Positions 21,393 to 32,662 of a stretch of 64,000 nucleotides of DNA are shown here, in pieces. Origin of the DNA: Ferrigenium straubiae (lineage in GTDB: Bacteria; Pseudomonadota; Gammaproteobacteria; Burkholderiales; Gallionellaceae); the NCBI GenBank assembly GCA_019449655.1, contig JAHQXD010000002.1:665843-729842 (forward strand), written 5' to 3'. Positions within the stretch are counted from its first letter, which is position 1, and every line of letters begins with the position of its first letter. The notes beneath the pieces were generated by a model. That model ran no database searches, had not been told where the DNA came from, and saw only the letters and a list, made by a program, of their open reading frames with translations. Both the position numbers and the translations under genes were made by a program.

Positions 21393-21824
21393 TCAGGCAG
21401 CCTGCATGCGGCCGAAGAGGGCCTCCCGCTCATTTGCCAGAATCTGATCCATGATCGGATAGAGAATATTCTCTTCCTTGTTGTTGTGCTGCTGCATCAC
21501 CATCAGCAGGGTTTCCGAAAGGCCGGAATATTCCTGTCCCTCCTTGCGCTCTACCGCCGCGCCCATCTGCTTGAGGAGTTCCTTGATCTGCGCGTGCTCC
21601 ATGAGCATGATATGCACCGGGCCGGAAGGGCCGCCGGAAGACGATAGCGCCGGGAAGAGCACCTCTTCTTCCATGCGGAAATGCCGCGCCATGTCATCGC
21701 GGAAGGCATTGAAGGCGGCTGTGGCATCATCCCAGTCGTCGGTGAGGGCAGCCGTTTCGGCAACGGCGAACTCGCCGTCACAGGCTTTATGGTCGGCGGT
21801 CATGAATTCCGCAATGGTTGTCAT
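21393..21824 (-). CDS. Hemerythrin HHE-domain protein (first gene of NO/O2-type run)
   Basis: 143-aa di-iron four-helix protein. Ligand motifs: ADHKACD, HFRMEEEVLFP, EHAQIKELL and QHNNKEENILYP, in the order expected for hemerythrin-like domains. AAAAGGAG lies 6-7 nt before the start. A TATAAT box and a dyad lie just upstream, so this gene probably opens its own transcription unit behind hpnE. The short length and HxxxE spacing are like those of bacteriohemerythrins and RIC-type proteins. Confidence 0.92.
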   Translation of the reverse strand: MTTIAEFMTADHKACDGEFAVAETAALTDDWDDATAAFNAFRDDMARHFRMEEEVLFPALSSSGGPSGPVHIMLMEHAQIKELLKQMGAAVERKEGQEYSGLSETLLMVMQQHNNKEENILYPIMDQILANEREALFGRMQAA

Positions 21825-21839
21825 GTCAGACTCCTTTTA

Positions 21840-21871
21840 ATAATAGTCGAGTATTACTGTCGCCTATTATA
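21840..21871 (-). promoter_or_regulatory. Promoter and dyad of the hemerythrin run
   Basis: Read on the minus strand, TATAAT (21871-21866) is a good -10 box without a strong -35 box. Dyad arms ATAATAG (21840-21846) and CTATTAT (21864-21870) are 17 bp apart, one overlapping the -10 box. This is the place for a repressor such as an NO- or Fe-S-sensing Rrf2 or FNR-family protein, but the sequence does not match a consensus I can name. Confidence 0.45.
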
Positions 21872-21897
21872 ACAATAAAACACCTGCCGTCGACACC

Positions 21898-23301
21898 TCA
21901 TCTAGAGCTGGAAATCAGGCCGGCGCAGCGCACGCCGCTCAGCACTGCGCCTTCCAGCGTGGCCGGGTAGTCTCCGGCGGTGTAGTCACCCGCCAGCAGC
22001 AGGCCGGGCAGGGCGGTCTGCGGCGGTGGGCGCTGCAGACTGGGCACGCAGGCGAAGGTGGCGCGTTTTTCGGCAATGACCCTGAACCATTCCGGCGTTT
22101 CCCCGATGTCGAATTCCTCGCGCAACTCCGCGATCACCTTCTGCGCCAGTTGTTCCTGGGGCAGTTCCTGATGGATGCCTTCCGCGCTGATCACGGCGGC
22201 GAGCAGGCCGTGCTGCCCGGCGATCCGGCCCTTGTCGAACAGCCACTGGCTGAAGCGCTGGTGCAGGCCGATCATCGGGTGAGGCAGGGCGACATGCGCC
22301 GGATAGCGCAGATAGACGGTATAGATCGGCTGGTGCTCCAGGCCTTCGATCTGCGCCACGGCGCTTTCGAGCCCCGCGAGCGGACGCAGCAGTTTTGCGG
22401 CAACTAGGGGCGGCGCTGCGCAGACCACGTGGCTGAACCGCTCCATCCCTTGCGCGGTGGCGAGTTCGATGCCATTTCCATGGGGAACGATCGCCTCCAC
22501 GCCGCAGGAGGTAAGCACCCTGCCGCCGTGCCGTTCGACATAGCCTGCGGCGCGCTGTGGAAACAGCGCGCTGAAATCGACGCGCGGCAGCAGCATGTCG
22601 CTGTCGCTGCGTTTCCGGTTCAACGCGTCGCGCAGCACATTGAGCAGCACCTGTGCGGAAGCCTTGCGGATCGGCGTGTTCAGCGCGGCGATGCACAGCG
22701 GCTCCCAGAGTTTGAAGGTCAGGTCGGCGTCTTGGCCGTGCCGCGCGAGCAGCTCGGTCACCGTGGTGTCGTTGCCCTCTCCCCCAACCCCTCTCCCGTG
22801 AACGGGAGAGGGGAGCCTGAAGTTCATGCGGCGCAGCGCGAGCATGAAGCGTGCGGCTTTCAGGCGTTCGCTCAGCGACAGTCCTTGCGCGCCCAGCAGC
22901 GCGGTCATCAGGTGCAGCGGCGCGGGCAGGCGCGGCGCGCGCAAGGAAAATTCGCCGTGCAGGTCGAGCTGCAGCGGCAGGCGCAGGAAGTCCCGCTCGA
23001 TGTCGCCGCCGACCAGTTCGATCAGGCGCAGGGTCTCGCGGTAGCAGCCGAGCAGTAGATGCTGGCCGTTGTCCAGTTGGGTATCTTGGTGCAACACGCC
23101 GCGCGCGCGCCCGCCGAGTTGCCTCGCGCTCTCGAATACGGTGACGGGAATGCCGCGCGCCGCGAGCGTTACCGCGGCCGCCATCCCGGCGTAGCCGCCG
23201 CCAATGATGGCCGGGTTAAGAAATTGCTTTTCACGATTGCTCCCTCTCCCGCTTGCGGGAGAGGGTTGGGGAGAGGGTATGCCTTTCAGTTCTTCAGCCA
23301 T
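21898..23301 (-). CDS. hpnE: Hydroxysqualene dehydroxylase HpnE, with two in-frame palindromic repeats
   Basis: 467-aa FAD enzyme, last step of the HpnCDE route from farnesyl diphosphate to squalene for hopanoids. FAD-binding IIGGGYAGMAAAVTLAARG is followed by GGRARG and, at the C-terminus, LLLAGDYTAGDYPATLEGAVLSG. Odd: the N-terminus carries SPQPSPASGRGS (residues about 10-21), and a second insert LPSPVHGRGVGGEG lies at about 162-175. Both are encoded by GC-rich palindromes that interrupt the normal family sequence without shifting frame. Start ATG overlaps the hpnD stop by 16 nt. Confidence 0.93.
   Translation of the reverse strand: MAEELKGIPSPQPSPASGRGSNREKQFLNPAIIGGGYAGMAAAVTLAARGIPVTVFESARQLGGRARGVLHQDTQLDNGQHLLLGCYRETLRLIELVGGDIERDFLRLPLQLDLHGEFSLRAPRLPAPLHLMTALLGAQGLSLSERLKAARFMLALRRMNFRLPSPVHGRGVGGEGNDTTVTELLARHGQDADLTFKLWEPLCIAALNTPIRKASAQVLLNVLRDALNRKRSDSDMLLPRVDFSALFPQRAAGYVERHGGRVLTSCGVEAIVPHGNGIELATAQGMERFSHVVCAAPPLVAAKLLRPLAGLESAVAQIEGLEHQPIYTVYLRYPAHVALPHPMIGLHQRFSQWLFDKGRIAGQHGLLAAVISAEGIHQELPQEQLAQKVIAELREEFDIGETPEWFRVIAEKRATFACVPSLQRPPPQTALPGLLLAGDYTAGDYPATLEGAVLSGVRCAGLISSSR
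22775..22816. repeat. Palindromic repeat within hpnE (internal copy)
   Basis: CCCCTCTCCCG (22788-22798) and CGGGAGAGGGG (22803-22813) form an 11-bp perfect stem with a 4-nt loop; a CCCTCTCCCCC tail precedes it. It is translated in frame as LPSPVHGRGVGGEG between conserved parts of HpnE. Same family as the N-terminal copy but in the opposite orientation. Confidence 0.9.
23242..23279. repeat. Palindromic repeat within hpnE (N-terminal copy)
   Basis: CCCTCTCCCGC (23242-23252) and GCGGGAGAGGG (23255-23265) with a 2-nt loop, followed by TTGGGGAGAGGG. Read in hpnE it gives PSPQPSPASGRGS directly after the first seven codons. Opposite orientation to the internal copy. Confidence 0.9.
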
Positions 23302-24119
23302 GCCTTGAAGGCGAGCCAGAGCTTATAGCCGGGGCCGAGCGAAACCCGCTCGCGCAGGACATGGCAGCCGCTTGCGACGACCTCGTCCAGCGTGGCGCGA
23401 TAGATCGCCGCCATGATGAGGCCGGTGCGCTGCGCCTTGCGGTCTGCCGCAGGGAGGTGCTCGAGCGCCTGCCGGTAGTAGCGCTGCGCGCGCTCGACCT
23501 GGAAGGCCATCAGTTTGTGGAAGTTCTCCGTCTCGCGCGCGTTGAGGATGTCCGCCGCCGCCACGCCGAACTGTTGCAGCTCGTCCATCGGCAAATAGAT
23601 GCGGTTGCGCCGCGCATCCTCGCCGACGTCGCGGATGATGTTGGTGAGCTGGAACGCGATGCCGAGGTCGTGCGCGTATTTCAGCGTCTGGCGGTCACGG
23701 TAGCCGAAGATTTCCGCCGAGAGCAGGCCGACCACCGATGCGACGCGGTAGCAATACAGTTGCAGCGACTTGAAATCCGGGTAGCGCGGCAGGTCGATGT
23801 CCATCTCCATGCCGTCGATGATCTCCAGCAGGAGCTCCTGCGCGAGGTTGAATTGCCGCACCACCGGAACCAGCGCCTGACAGACGGGATGCTGCGGGTG
23901 GCCCGCGTAGATTTCCGCCACCTCGCCGCGCCACCAGTTGAGCGTGGCGCGCGCGACATTGATGTCCGAGCATTCGTCTACGACATCGTCCACCTCGCGG
24001 CAGAAGGCATACAGCGCGGTAATGGCGCGGCGCTTGTGCGGCGGCAGGAACAGGAAGCTGTAGTAGAAGCTGGAGCCGCTCTTCGCGGCCTTGTCCTGGC
24101 AGTACTGATCGGGGGTCAT
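23286..24119 (-). CDS. hpnD: Presqualene diphosphate synthase HpnD
   Basis: 277-aa trans-isoprenyl synthase condensing two farnesyl diphosphates to presqualene diphosphate. Aspartate-rich CREVDDVVDE, and the second one in NIIRDVGEDARRNRIYLP, match HpnD. MTPDQYCQDKAAKSGSSFYY is the usual N-terminus. Starts 1 nt after the hpnC stop region and overlaps hpnE. Part of the chain hpnC-hpnD-hpnE. Confidence 0.95.
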   Translation of the reverse strand: MTPDQYCQDKAAKSGSSFYYSFLFLPPHKRRAITALYAFCREVDDVVDECSDINVARATLNWWRGEVAEIYAGHPQHPVCQALVPVVRQFNLAQELLLEIIDGMEMDIDLPRYPDFKSLQLYCYRVASVVGLLSAEIFGYRDRQTLKYAHDLGIAFQLTNIIRDVGEDARRNRIYLPMDELQQFGVAAADILNARETENFHKLMAFQVERAQRYYRQALEHLPAADRKAQRTGLIMAAIYRATLDEVVASGCHVLRERVSLGPGYKLWLAFKAWLKN

Positions 24120-24120
24120 A

Positions 24121-24939
24121 TCAGAAGATAAACGGTGCGCTTTTCATCGCCATGATAAACCAGTCGTGCGGGCGCAGCACCGGGCGGCGGCGGAACATGT
24201 CGAAGCGCACACCTTTCAGCTTGTCGAGGATGCGCAGCCCACCCGCGATGATCATGCGCATCTCCATGCCGATGCGTCCGGTGAGGATGCTGCCGAGCGG
24301 CGCGCCCGAGATCATCATCGCGCGCGCACGCCTCGCCTGGAAATACATCAGCTCGCGCCAGGCGTCGTCGACGATGCCCTGCGCGATCTGCTCCTCGGTG
24401 ATGCCGCACTTCGCCATCTCGTCCTGCGGCAGGTAGATGCGCCCGATGGCGTAATCCTTCGCGACGTCCTGCCAGAAGTTGATCAGTTGCAGGCTGGTGC
24501 AGATGGCATCCGAATACTTGATGTTGACCGGCGTGGCTTCCCCGTAGAGGTGCAGCAGCAGCAGGCCGACCGGGTTGGCCGAGCGGCGGCAGTAGTCGAG
24601 CAGCTCGTCGAAGTTCGCATAGCGCTTCTTCACCACGTCCTGCGAGAAGGCGTCGAGCAGGTCGTAGAACGGTTGAATCGGCAGCGCGTGTTCCTTGATC
24701 ACTGCGGCGAGGTTCTGGAACAGCGGCGTGATGGGCGTCTCGCCCTCATCGATGCGCGCGAGTTCGGTGCGGAAGGCGTCGAGCTGCGCGAGCCGCTCCT
24801 CATCCGGCAGCTCGCCCTCGTCGGCGATGTCGTCCGCCGCGCGCGCGAAATGGTAGATCGCCGCCACCGGCTTGCGCAGCCGCCTGGGCATCAGGATGGA
24901 TGCGACGGGAAAATTCTCGTAATGCTCGACGGACGACAT
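24121..24939 (-). CDS. hpnC: Squalene synthase HpnC (hydroxysqualene-forming)
   Basis: 272-aa prenyl synthase converting presqualene diphosphate to hydroxysqualene. HYENFPVASILMPRRLR at the N-terminus, first acidic motif FARAADDIADEGE, second INFWQDVAKDYAIGRIYLP. Start ATG shares one base with the prmB stop (TGATG). The open frame extends upstream inside prmB but only as a shadow. No squalene-hopene cyclase lies in the window. Confidence 0.95.
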   Translation of the reverse strand: MSSVEHYENFPVASILMPRRLRKPVAAIYHFARAADDIADEGELPDEERLAQLDAFRTELARIDEGETPITPLFQNLAAVIKEHALPIQPFYDLLDAFSQDVVKKRYANFDELLDYCRRSANPVGLLLLHLYGEATPVNIKYSDAICTSLQLINFWQDVAKDYAIGRIYLPQDEMAKCGITEEQIAQGIVDDAWRELMYFQARRARAMMISGAPLGSILTGRIGMEMRMIIAGGLRILDKLKGVRFDMFRRRPVLRPHDWFIMAMKSAPFIF

Positions 24940-25840
24940 CAGAGCAGGTCGTTCTTGTGCAGCATGAACACAAACTGGTCGCCTGCGCTGACGTCCAGCC
25001 AGGTGAACGGCAGGTCCGGGTAGGCGGCTTCGAGCGCTTCGCGGTTGTGGCCGATCTCGACCACGAGGATGCCGTTTTCGCTGAGGTGCCCGGCGGCCTG
25101 TTCGAGGATGATGCGCGCCGCATCCAGCCCGTCCTGGCCGCTGCCGAGCGCGAGCTTGGGCTCGTGCAGGTATTCCTGCGGCAGCGTGGCTACCGACGGG
25201 GCATCCACATAGGGCGGGTTGCTGATGATGAGGTCGTACTGCCTGCCGTTGAGTTTGGCGAACAGGTCGGATTCGACGAGGTGCACGCGGTCCTGCAGGC
25301 CGTAGTCGGCGACGTTGCGTTCGGCGACGGCCAGCGCGGCCGGCGACAGGTCTACCGCGTCGACGCTGGCATAGGGGAAGGCATGCGCGGCGAGGATGGC
25401 GAGGCAGCCGCTGCCGGTGCACAGGTCCAGCACGCTGCCGATTTCTTCCGGCTCGGTGATCCACGGCGCGAGCTGTTCGAGCAGCAGTTCGGCGATGAAG
25501 GAGCGCGGCACGATGACGCGTTCATCCACGTAGAAGCTGAAGTCGCCGAGGAAGGCCTCGTGCGTCAGATAGGCGGCCGGCACGCGCTGCTCGACGCGCT
25601 GCTGGATGATGTTCAGCACCTCGGCACGCTCCATGTCGGTCAGGCGCGCATCGAGAAACGGATCGAGCCGGTCCGGTGGCAGGTGCAGCGTGTGCAGGAT
25701 CAGGTAGGCGGCCTCGTCGTAGGCGTTGCTGCTGCCGTGCCCGAAGAACAGCTTGGCCTGGTTGAAGCGGCTCACCGCGAAGCGCAGGAAGTCGCGCACC
25801 GTATGAAGATTTTGCGTCGCGCCGGAAAAATAGTTGCTCA

Positions 25841-25841
<1 letters not shown>
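24939..25841 (-). CDS. prmB: 50S ribosomal protein L3 N5-glutamine methyltransferase
   Basis: 300-aa SAM-dependent methyltransferase of the HemK/PrmB family. SAM-binding VLDLCTGSGCLAI and the glutamine-recognition motif NPPY in IISNPPYVDAPS. The N-terminal domain begins MSNYFSGATQNLHTVRDFLR and contains FFGHGSSNAYDEAAYLIL, typical of PrmB rather than PrmC. I use this ATG because it overlaps the stop of the small gene before it (TGATG) and matches family N-termini. Confidence 0.94.
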
Positions 25842-28286
<2,445 letters not shown>

Positions 28287-28310
28287 CATGCGCTCCTTAA
28301 AACCAAAATT

Positions 28311-28403
28311 GCGTTGCCATACTGCGTTGTGCTCCCAAAATCTTGCTTGCATATTGCCACATATGCGGCGCTGCGATTTTGGTCGCACGCCTTGTCTGGC
28401 TTA
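28311..28403. repeat. Imperfect palindrome (dispersed family, copy 2)
   Basis: GCGTTGTGCTCCCAAAATC..TTGCATAT on the left pairs loosely with ATATGCGGCGCTGCGATTTTGG..GCACGC on the right around a TGCCAC centre. Architecture and parts of the sequence match the palindrome at 14.97 kb. Lies in the 211-bp dapD-pilU gap. The rest of the gap shows a further GGCCA-rich imperfect repeat and no gene. Confidence 0.55.
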
Positions 28404-28497
28404 TAACCGGCCACTTGGCCACCGTTTTGTGTTGGCCTAGTGGAATGGCTAGTAGTTCACCAGAAATTTTGACTTTCAGGAGCGCCTGAACAGATTG

Positions 28498-29319
28498 CTA
28501 AATCCCGCGCAGCAACTCATTGATGCCCACCTTGCCGCGTGTCTTCTCATCCACCTTCTTCACGATCACCGCGCAGTACAGGCTGTAGCTGCCGTCCTTG
28601 GAAGGCAGGCTGCCGCTGACCACCACCGAGCCGGCCGGGACGCGGCCGTAGCTCACCTCGCCGGTTTCGCGGTCGTAGATCTTGGTGCTCTGGCCGATGA
28701 ACACGCCCATCGAGATCACGCTGTTGTCCTCCACGATCACGCCCTCCACGATCTCCGAGCGCGCGCCGATGAAGCAGTTGTCGCCGATGATGGTGGGGTT
28801 GGCCTGGATCGGCTCCAGCACGCCGCCGATGCCCACGCCGCCGGAGAGGTGCACGTTCTTGCCAATCTGCGCGCACGAGCCGACCGTCGCCCAGGTGTCC
28901 ACCATCGTGCCTTCGTCGACATAGGCGCCGATGTTCACGTAGGAGGGCATGAGCACCACGTTCTTCGCGATGAACGCGCCTTTGCGCGCCGCAGCAGGAG
29001 GCACCACGCGGAAGCCACCCTCGCGGAAATCGCGGCTGTTGTAGTCGGCGAACTTGGACGGCACCTTGTCGTAGTAGTTGGTGAAGCCGCCCTTGATGAA
29101 GGAATTGTCCTCCATGCGGAACGACAGCAGCACGGCCTTCTTCAGCCACTGGTGCGTCACCCACTGCCCGTCGATCTTCTCGGCGACGCGCAGCTTGCCC
29201 TGGTCGAGCCGCGTGATGACGGTGTCGACCGCCTCCTTGAGTTGCGCATCGGCGTTGTGCGGGTTGATCTCCGCGCGGCGTTCAAAGCCCTGTTCGATGA
29301 TTTGCTGCAATTGATCCAT
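28498..29319 (-). CDS. dapD: Tetrahydrodipicolinate N-succinyltransferase
   Basis: 273-aa trimeric left-handed beta-helix acyltransferase using succinyl-CoA. Hexapeptide-type repeats run through [23 protein letters not shown] and [14 protein letters not shown]-terminus [18 protein letters not shown] is characteristic. Same pathway as dapC upstream and dapE downstream. Length matches E. coli DapD (274 aa). Confidence 0.98.
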   Translation of the reverse strand: MDQLQQIIEQGFERRAEINPHNADAQLKEAVDTVITRLDQGKLRVAEKIDGQWVTHQWLKKAVLLSFRMEDNSFIKGGFTNYYDKVPSKFADYNSRDFREGGFRVVPPAAARKGAFIAKNVVLMPSYVNIGAYVDEGTMVDTWATVGSCAQIGKNVHLSGGVGIGGVLEPIQANPTIIGDNCFIGARSEIVEGVIVEDNSVISMGVFIGQSTKIYDRETGEVSYGRVPAGSVVVSGSLPSKDGSYSLYCAVIVKKVDEKTRGKVGINELLRGI

Positions 29320-29344
29320 GACGATTTCCTAGAACAAAGTTGGT

Positions 29345-29416
29345 AGACGTTAGTCGTTAGCTGTCAGTTGGTGTTGTCCGCTATGCGGGTTGTGCTTTAA
29401 CTGGCGACTAACGTCT
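29345..29416. repeat. Hairpin-forming inverted repeat between dapC and dapD
   Basis: Perfect 12-bp arms AGACGTTAGTCG (29345-29356) and CGACTAACGTCT (29405-29416), with partial pairing of the TTAGC/GTCAGTT-AACTGGC region inside. The right arm reaches into the dapC stop codon. Could attenuate or protect the dapC-dapD mRNA. Confidence 0.7.
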
Positions 29417-30596
29417 AACGACTGAAGTTAACTATTCTCAGCGCCGCCTCCACCGTCTCTTCCGTATTCGCGACCAGCGCGAGGCGCACGAAGTTCTGGC
29501 CGGGGTTCACGCCCTGCGCGGTGCGCGCGAGGTAGCTGCCCGGCAGCACGGTCACATTATAGTCGCGATAGAGTTGTTGCGCGAAGGCGGTGTCGGCGAT
29601 CGGCGTGCGCACCCACAGGTAAAAGCCGGCATCCGGCATGGCGACCGGCAGCGCCGGCTTGAGTATCTCCAGCACCCTGTCGAATTTTTCCGCGTACAGG
29701 CGGCGGTTTTCCGCGACATGCGCCTCGTCGTTCCATGCGGCGATACTCGCGGCCTGGATCGCCGGGTTCATCGCCGAGCCGTGGTAGGTGCGGTATAGCG
29801 TGAATTTCGCGATCACCGCCGCGTCGCCCGCGACGAAGCCGGAGCGCATCCCCGGCACGTTGGAGCGCTTCGACAGGCTGGAGAACACCACGAGGTTGCG
29901 GTAGTCGTTGCGCCCGAGTTGCTGCGCGGCCTGAAGCGCGCCGAGCGGCGGTTCATCAAAATAGATTTCCGAATAGCACTCATCCGAGGCGATCACGAAG
30001 CCGTAGCGGTCCGACATCTCGAACAGGGTCTGCCATTCGGTGAGCGGCATCACGCGCCCGGTCGGGTTGCCCGGCGAGCAGACGTAGATCAGTTGCGTGC
30101 GCTGCCAGACTTCTTCCGGTAGTTGCGCGAAGTTCAGCGCATAGTTGTCTTCGGGCAGGGTGTTGAGGAAATAGGGTGTTGCACCCGCCAGCAATGCTGC
30201 GCCCTCGTAGATCTGGTAGAACGGGTTGGGGCAGACCACCACCGGGTCGTTTTTGCTGCGGTCGATCATCGTCTGGGCGAAGGCGAACAAGGCCTCGCGG
30301 CTGCCGTTCACCGGCAGGACCTGGGTCTTTGCATCGGGTGCCGGAATGCCGTAGCGCGCCGCCAGCCAGTTCGCGATGGCATGGCGCAGCGCGTCGCTGC
30401 CTGCAGTTGTGGGATAATTCGCCAGCCCGTCGAGGTTGGCGGTCAGCGCATCCTTGATGAACTGCGGCGTGGCATGTTTCGGTTCGCCGATGGACAGGCT
30501 GATCGCGCGGTAGTCCGGATTCGGCTGAACTTCGCGGAACAGCGCGGCGAGTTTCTGGAACGGATAGGGCTGCAGCCGGTTCAGGTCGGGATTCAT
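29415..30596 (-). CDS. dapC: Succinyldiaminopimelate transaminase
   Basis: 393-aa class I/II PLP aminotransferase of the DapC type. PLP lysine in FSSLSKRSNVPGMRSGF, and VCSPGNPTGRVMPLTEW, ASDECYSEIYFDEPP. MNPDLNRLQPYPFQKLAALF is the usual DapC N-terminus in Betaproteobacteria. First gene of the dapC-dapD-pilU-dapE run and divergent from the DMT transporter across 82 bp. Confidence 0.95.
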   Translation of the reverse strand: MNPDLNRLQPYPFQKLAALFREVQPNPDYRAISLSIGEPKHATPQFIKDALTANLDGLANYPTTAGSDALRHAIANWLAARYGIPAPDAKTQVLPVNGSREALFAFAQTMIDRSKNDPVVVCPNPFYQIYEGAALLAGATPYFLNTLPEDNYALNFAQLPEEVWQRTQLIYVCSPGNPTGRVMPLTEWQTLFEMSDRYGFVIASDECYSEIYFDEPPLGALQAAQQLGRNDYRNLVVFSSLSKRSNVPGMRSGFVAGDAAVIAKFTLYRTYHGSAMNPAIQAASIAAWNDEAHVAENRRLYAEKFDRVLEILKPALPVAMPDAGFYLWVRTPIADTAFAQQLYRDYNVTVLPGSYLARTAQGVNPGQNFVRLALVANTEETVEAALRIVNFSR

Positions 30597-30678
30597 TTAT
30601 TGCTGGCCTTGGTGAAATTCATGATGCCGCTGCCGGAATGACGGAATTTGAAGTCTTTCAATTATAAAGGCGTAACGA

Positions 30679-31575
30679 GTGCCATCAAAACAAAATCTAC
30701 TGCCGGTTGCAGGCGTGCTGAGCGGCTCGCTGGTGTGGGGGCTGGTCTGGTACCCCTACCGCCTCCTGGAGAATGCCGGCGTGCCCGGTGCGCTGGCGAC
30801 GCTGCTCACCTATCTGCTTGCGATAGTGTGCGGCGCGTTCATGCTGCCGCGCGTGTGGCGCGAGCTGCGCCTGCCCGGGAAGAACGGGGCAGGGTTGTGG
30901 GTGCTGCTGCTCGCGTTGAGCGTGGGCTGGACGAATCTCGGCTATGTGCTGGCGGTGCTGCACGGCGAAGTGATGCGCGTGCTGCTGCTGTTCTACCTCG
31001 CGCCGCTCTGGACGATCCTGCTCTCCTACTGGATGCTCGGCGAGCGGCTCAACCATTACGGTTACATCGTCATCGCGCTGTCGCTTGGCGGCGCGTTCGT
31101 CATGCTGTGGGAGCCGCAGTCCGGCCTGCCGCTGCCGGCCAACACGGCAGAGTGGCTCGGCCTCTCGGCGGGCATGGCCTTCGCCTTGTCCAACGTCGTG
31201 TCGCGGCGCGCCACGCACCTCAGCGTCGAGGCGAAATCCTGCAGCGTGTGGCTCGGCACGGCGCTGCTGACCGCGCCGCTGCTGTGGTGGCAGGGCGGCT
31301 TCCAGGAGCGCCTGCTGGCGATCGACGCGCAGGGCTGGCTGCTGCTCGCGCTGCTCGGCGCCGTGCTGTGCGCCGTCAGCTTCACCGTGCAATACGGCAT
31401 CACCCACATGCCGGCCAACCGCGCCATCGTTCTGTTCCTCTCCGAACTGGTGGTCGCCGCCGTAGCGTCGTACTTCCTTGCCGGCGAGGCGATGGAGCTG
31501 CGCGACTGGATCGGCGCGACGCTCATCGTCTCGGCCAGCCTGCTGTCGGGCAGGCTGTGCGCAGAATCGAAGTAG
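30679..31575 (+). CDS. DMT superfamily (EamA) transporter
   Basis: 298-aa inner-membrane protein with ten predicted helices arranged as two EamA repeats. Sequences such as GVLSGSLVWGLVWYPYR, GEVMRVLLLFYLAPLW, and in the second half ITHMPANRAIVLFLSELVVAAV are typical of metabolite exporters. GTG start with weak ribosome binding site. Substrate cannot be told; adjacency to dapC could hint at an amino-acid-related solute but is weak. Confidence 0.9.
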   Translation: MPSKQNLLPVAGVLSGSLVWGLVWYPYRLLENAGVPGALATLLTYLLAIVCGAFMLPRVWRELRLPGKNGAGLWVLLLALSVGWTNLGYVLAVLHGEVMRVLLLFYLAPLWTILLSYWMLGERLNHYGYIVIALSLGGAFVMLWEPQSGLPLPANTAEWLGLSAGMAFALSNVVSRRATHLSVEAKSCSVWLGTALLTAPLLWWQGGFQERLLAIDAQGWLLLALLGAVLCAVSFTVQYGITHMPANRAIVLFLSELVVAAVASYFLAGEAMELRDWIGATLIVSASLLSGRLCAESK

Positions 31576-31623
31576 GGGGCTTGCGGGCTGTCGATGCCTT
31601 GAAAGGCGAGCAGGGAAGGTGTT

Positions 31624-32460
31624 TCAGGCCAGGAATTTTTCGGAAATTTCTTCGTAGTACGCCTGCTCGCTTTCGGGATGAATCCCGAGTTCTGCCAGCA
31701 CATCGTCGCGTATCTTCCACCAGAGCTGATGGTCGGTGCGGCCGATGCGGTGGTAGAAATGGATCGCCAGCTGCAATATCGCCACCAGGGTGCGCACCGC
31801 ACCGAGCTCCTCGTGCGGCATCTCGTGGTGGTACAGGATCGCCTTGCAGATGAAGTCCGGCAGCTTCCAGTGGTGCGCCACCAGATAGCCGATGCTGCAA
31901 TGGTCGGCATTGAAATGCGCATCTTCCTCGCTGAGGCTCGGCCAGCAGGTGGCCTTGTCCAGGCGCAGCTTACCGCAGTAATCGGGAAAGCGCTGCATCA
32001 GCACCGGCACGCCGCACTCGTGGAAAATCCCCGCCATGTAAGCCTGCTCGGGAAAGATGTTGCACACCGAGACGCGGTCCGCCGCGATCAGCGCCGCAAT
32101 CTGCGCCACTTCCTGCGAGCGTGTCCAGAAGATGTCGAAGGATTTGCGCGTCGTGCCGGAGATGCTGGTGGAAAGCGCGACGGCCTGCACCAGGTTGCAG
32201 GTCTGCTTGATGCCGATCGTCATCAGCACCTGCTCGATTGAGTCGAATTTCTTGCCGTTGCTGAATGCCGGCGAGCGCGCCGCCTTGAACAGCATGGCGG
32301 TAATGCCCGGGTCGCTGGAGATGATGCGCGCCAGATCGCCCATGCTGTAGTTGTCCGAGGCGAGCTTCTTCTGCAGATCGAGCAGAACCTTGGGTTGCGG
32401 CGGAAGCTTGATGCCCTTGGCTACAAGTTCCTTTATGGCTTTTTCGGCATCGACTTGCAT
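31624..32460 (-). CDS. HDOD domain protein
   Basis: 278-aa protein with an HDOD domain from about residue 20 (LPPQPKVLLDLQKKLASDNYSMGDLARIISSDPGITAMLFKAARSP) to about 215. HDOD proteins are signalling-linked, HD-related but usually not catalytic. No second output domain. Convergent with the DMT gene. Confidence 0.92.
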   Translation of the reverse strand: MQVDAEKAIKELVAKGIKLPPQPKVLLDLQKKLASDNYSMGDLARIISSDPGITAMLFKAARSPAFSNGKKFDSIEQVLMTIGIKQTCNLVQAVALSTSISGTTRKSFDIFWTRSQEVAQIAALIAADRVSVCNIFPEQAYMAGIFHECGVPVLMQRFPDYCGKLRLDKATCWPSLSEEDAHFNADHCSIGYLVAHHWKLPDFICKAILYHHEMPHEELGAVRTLVAILQLAIHFYHRIGRTDHQLWWKIRDDVLAELGIHPESEQAYYEEISEKFLA

Positions 32461-32573
32461 GGTTCCTGACCAGTAATGCTTTTATTCGTAGGGCCATTAT
32501 ACCGGTCAATGAGGGTAAGGGCAGGCTCGCTTCCGGTGCTCATCAGGGGGCGCTGATTGATGGAGAATAATCG

Positions 32574-32596
32574 AGCCTGACCCCTTTATTCAGGCT
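32574..32596. repeat. Small hairpin with GGGGTCAGGCTCGATTATT tag
   Basis: AGCCTGA (32574-32580) and TCAGGCT (32590-32596) with a CCCCTTTAT loop. The AATCGAGCCTGACCCCTTTATT string resembles tags found near IS200-like/RAYT genes in other proteobacteria (from memory). It borders the low-GC cassette region. Confidence 0.45.
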
Positions 32597-32662
32597 GCTA
32601 CCTGCGGCCAATCGCTTGCATGTTGATTCGGCATTCAAGAAGGAATGCGAAGCTGATCCTGG

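Noticed and set aside
29345-29416. Second attC site in the dapC-dapD gap (GTTAGTC and CTAACG strings)
   Set aside because: The arms are simple perfect inverted repeats without L boxes, extrahelical base or correctly spaced RYYYAAC/GTTRRRY cores.
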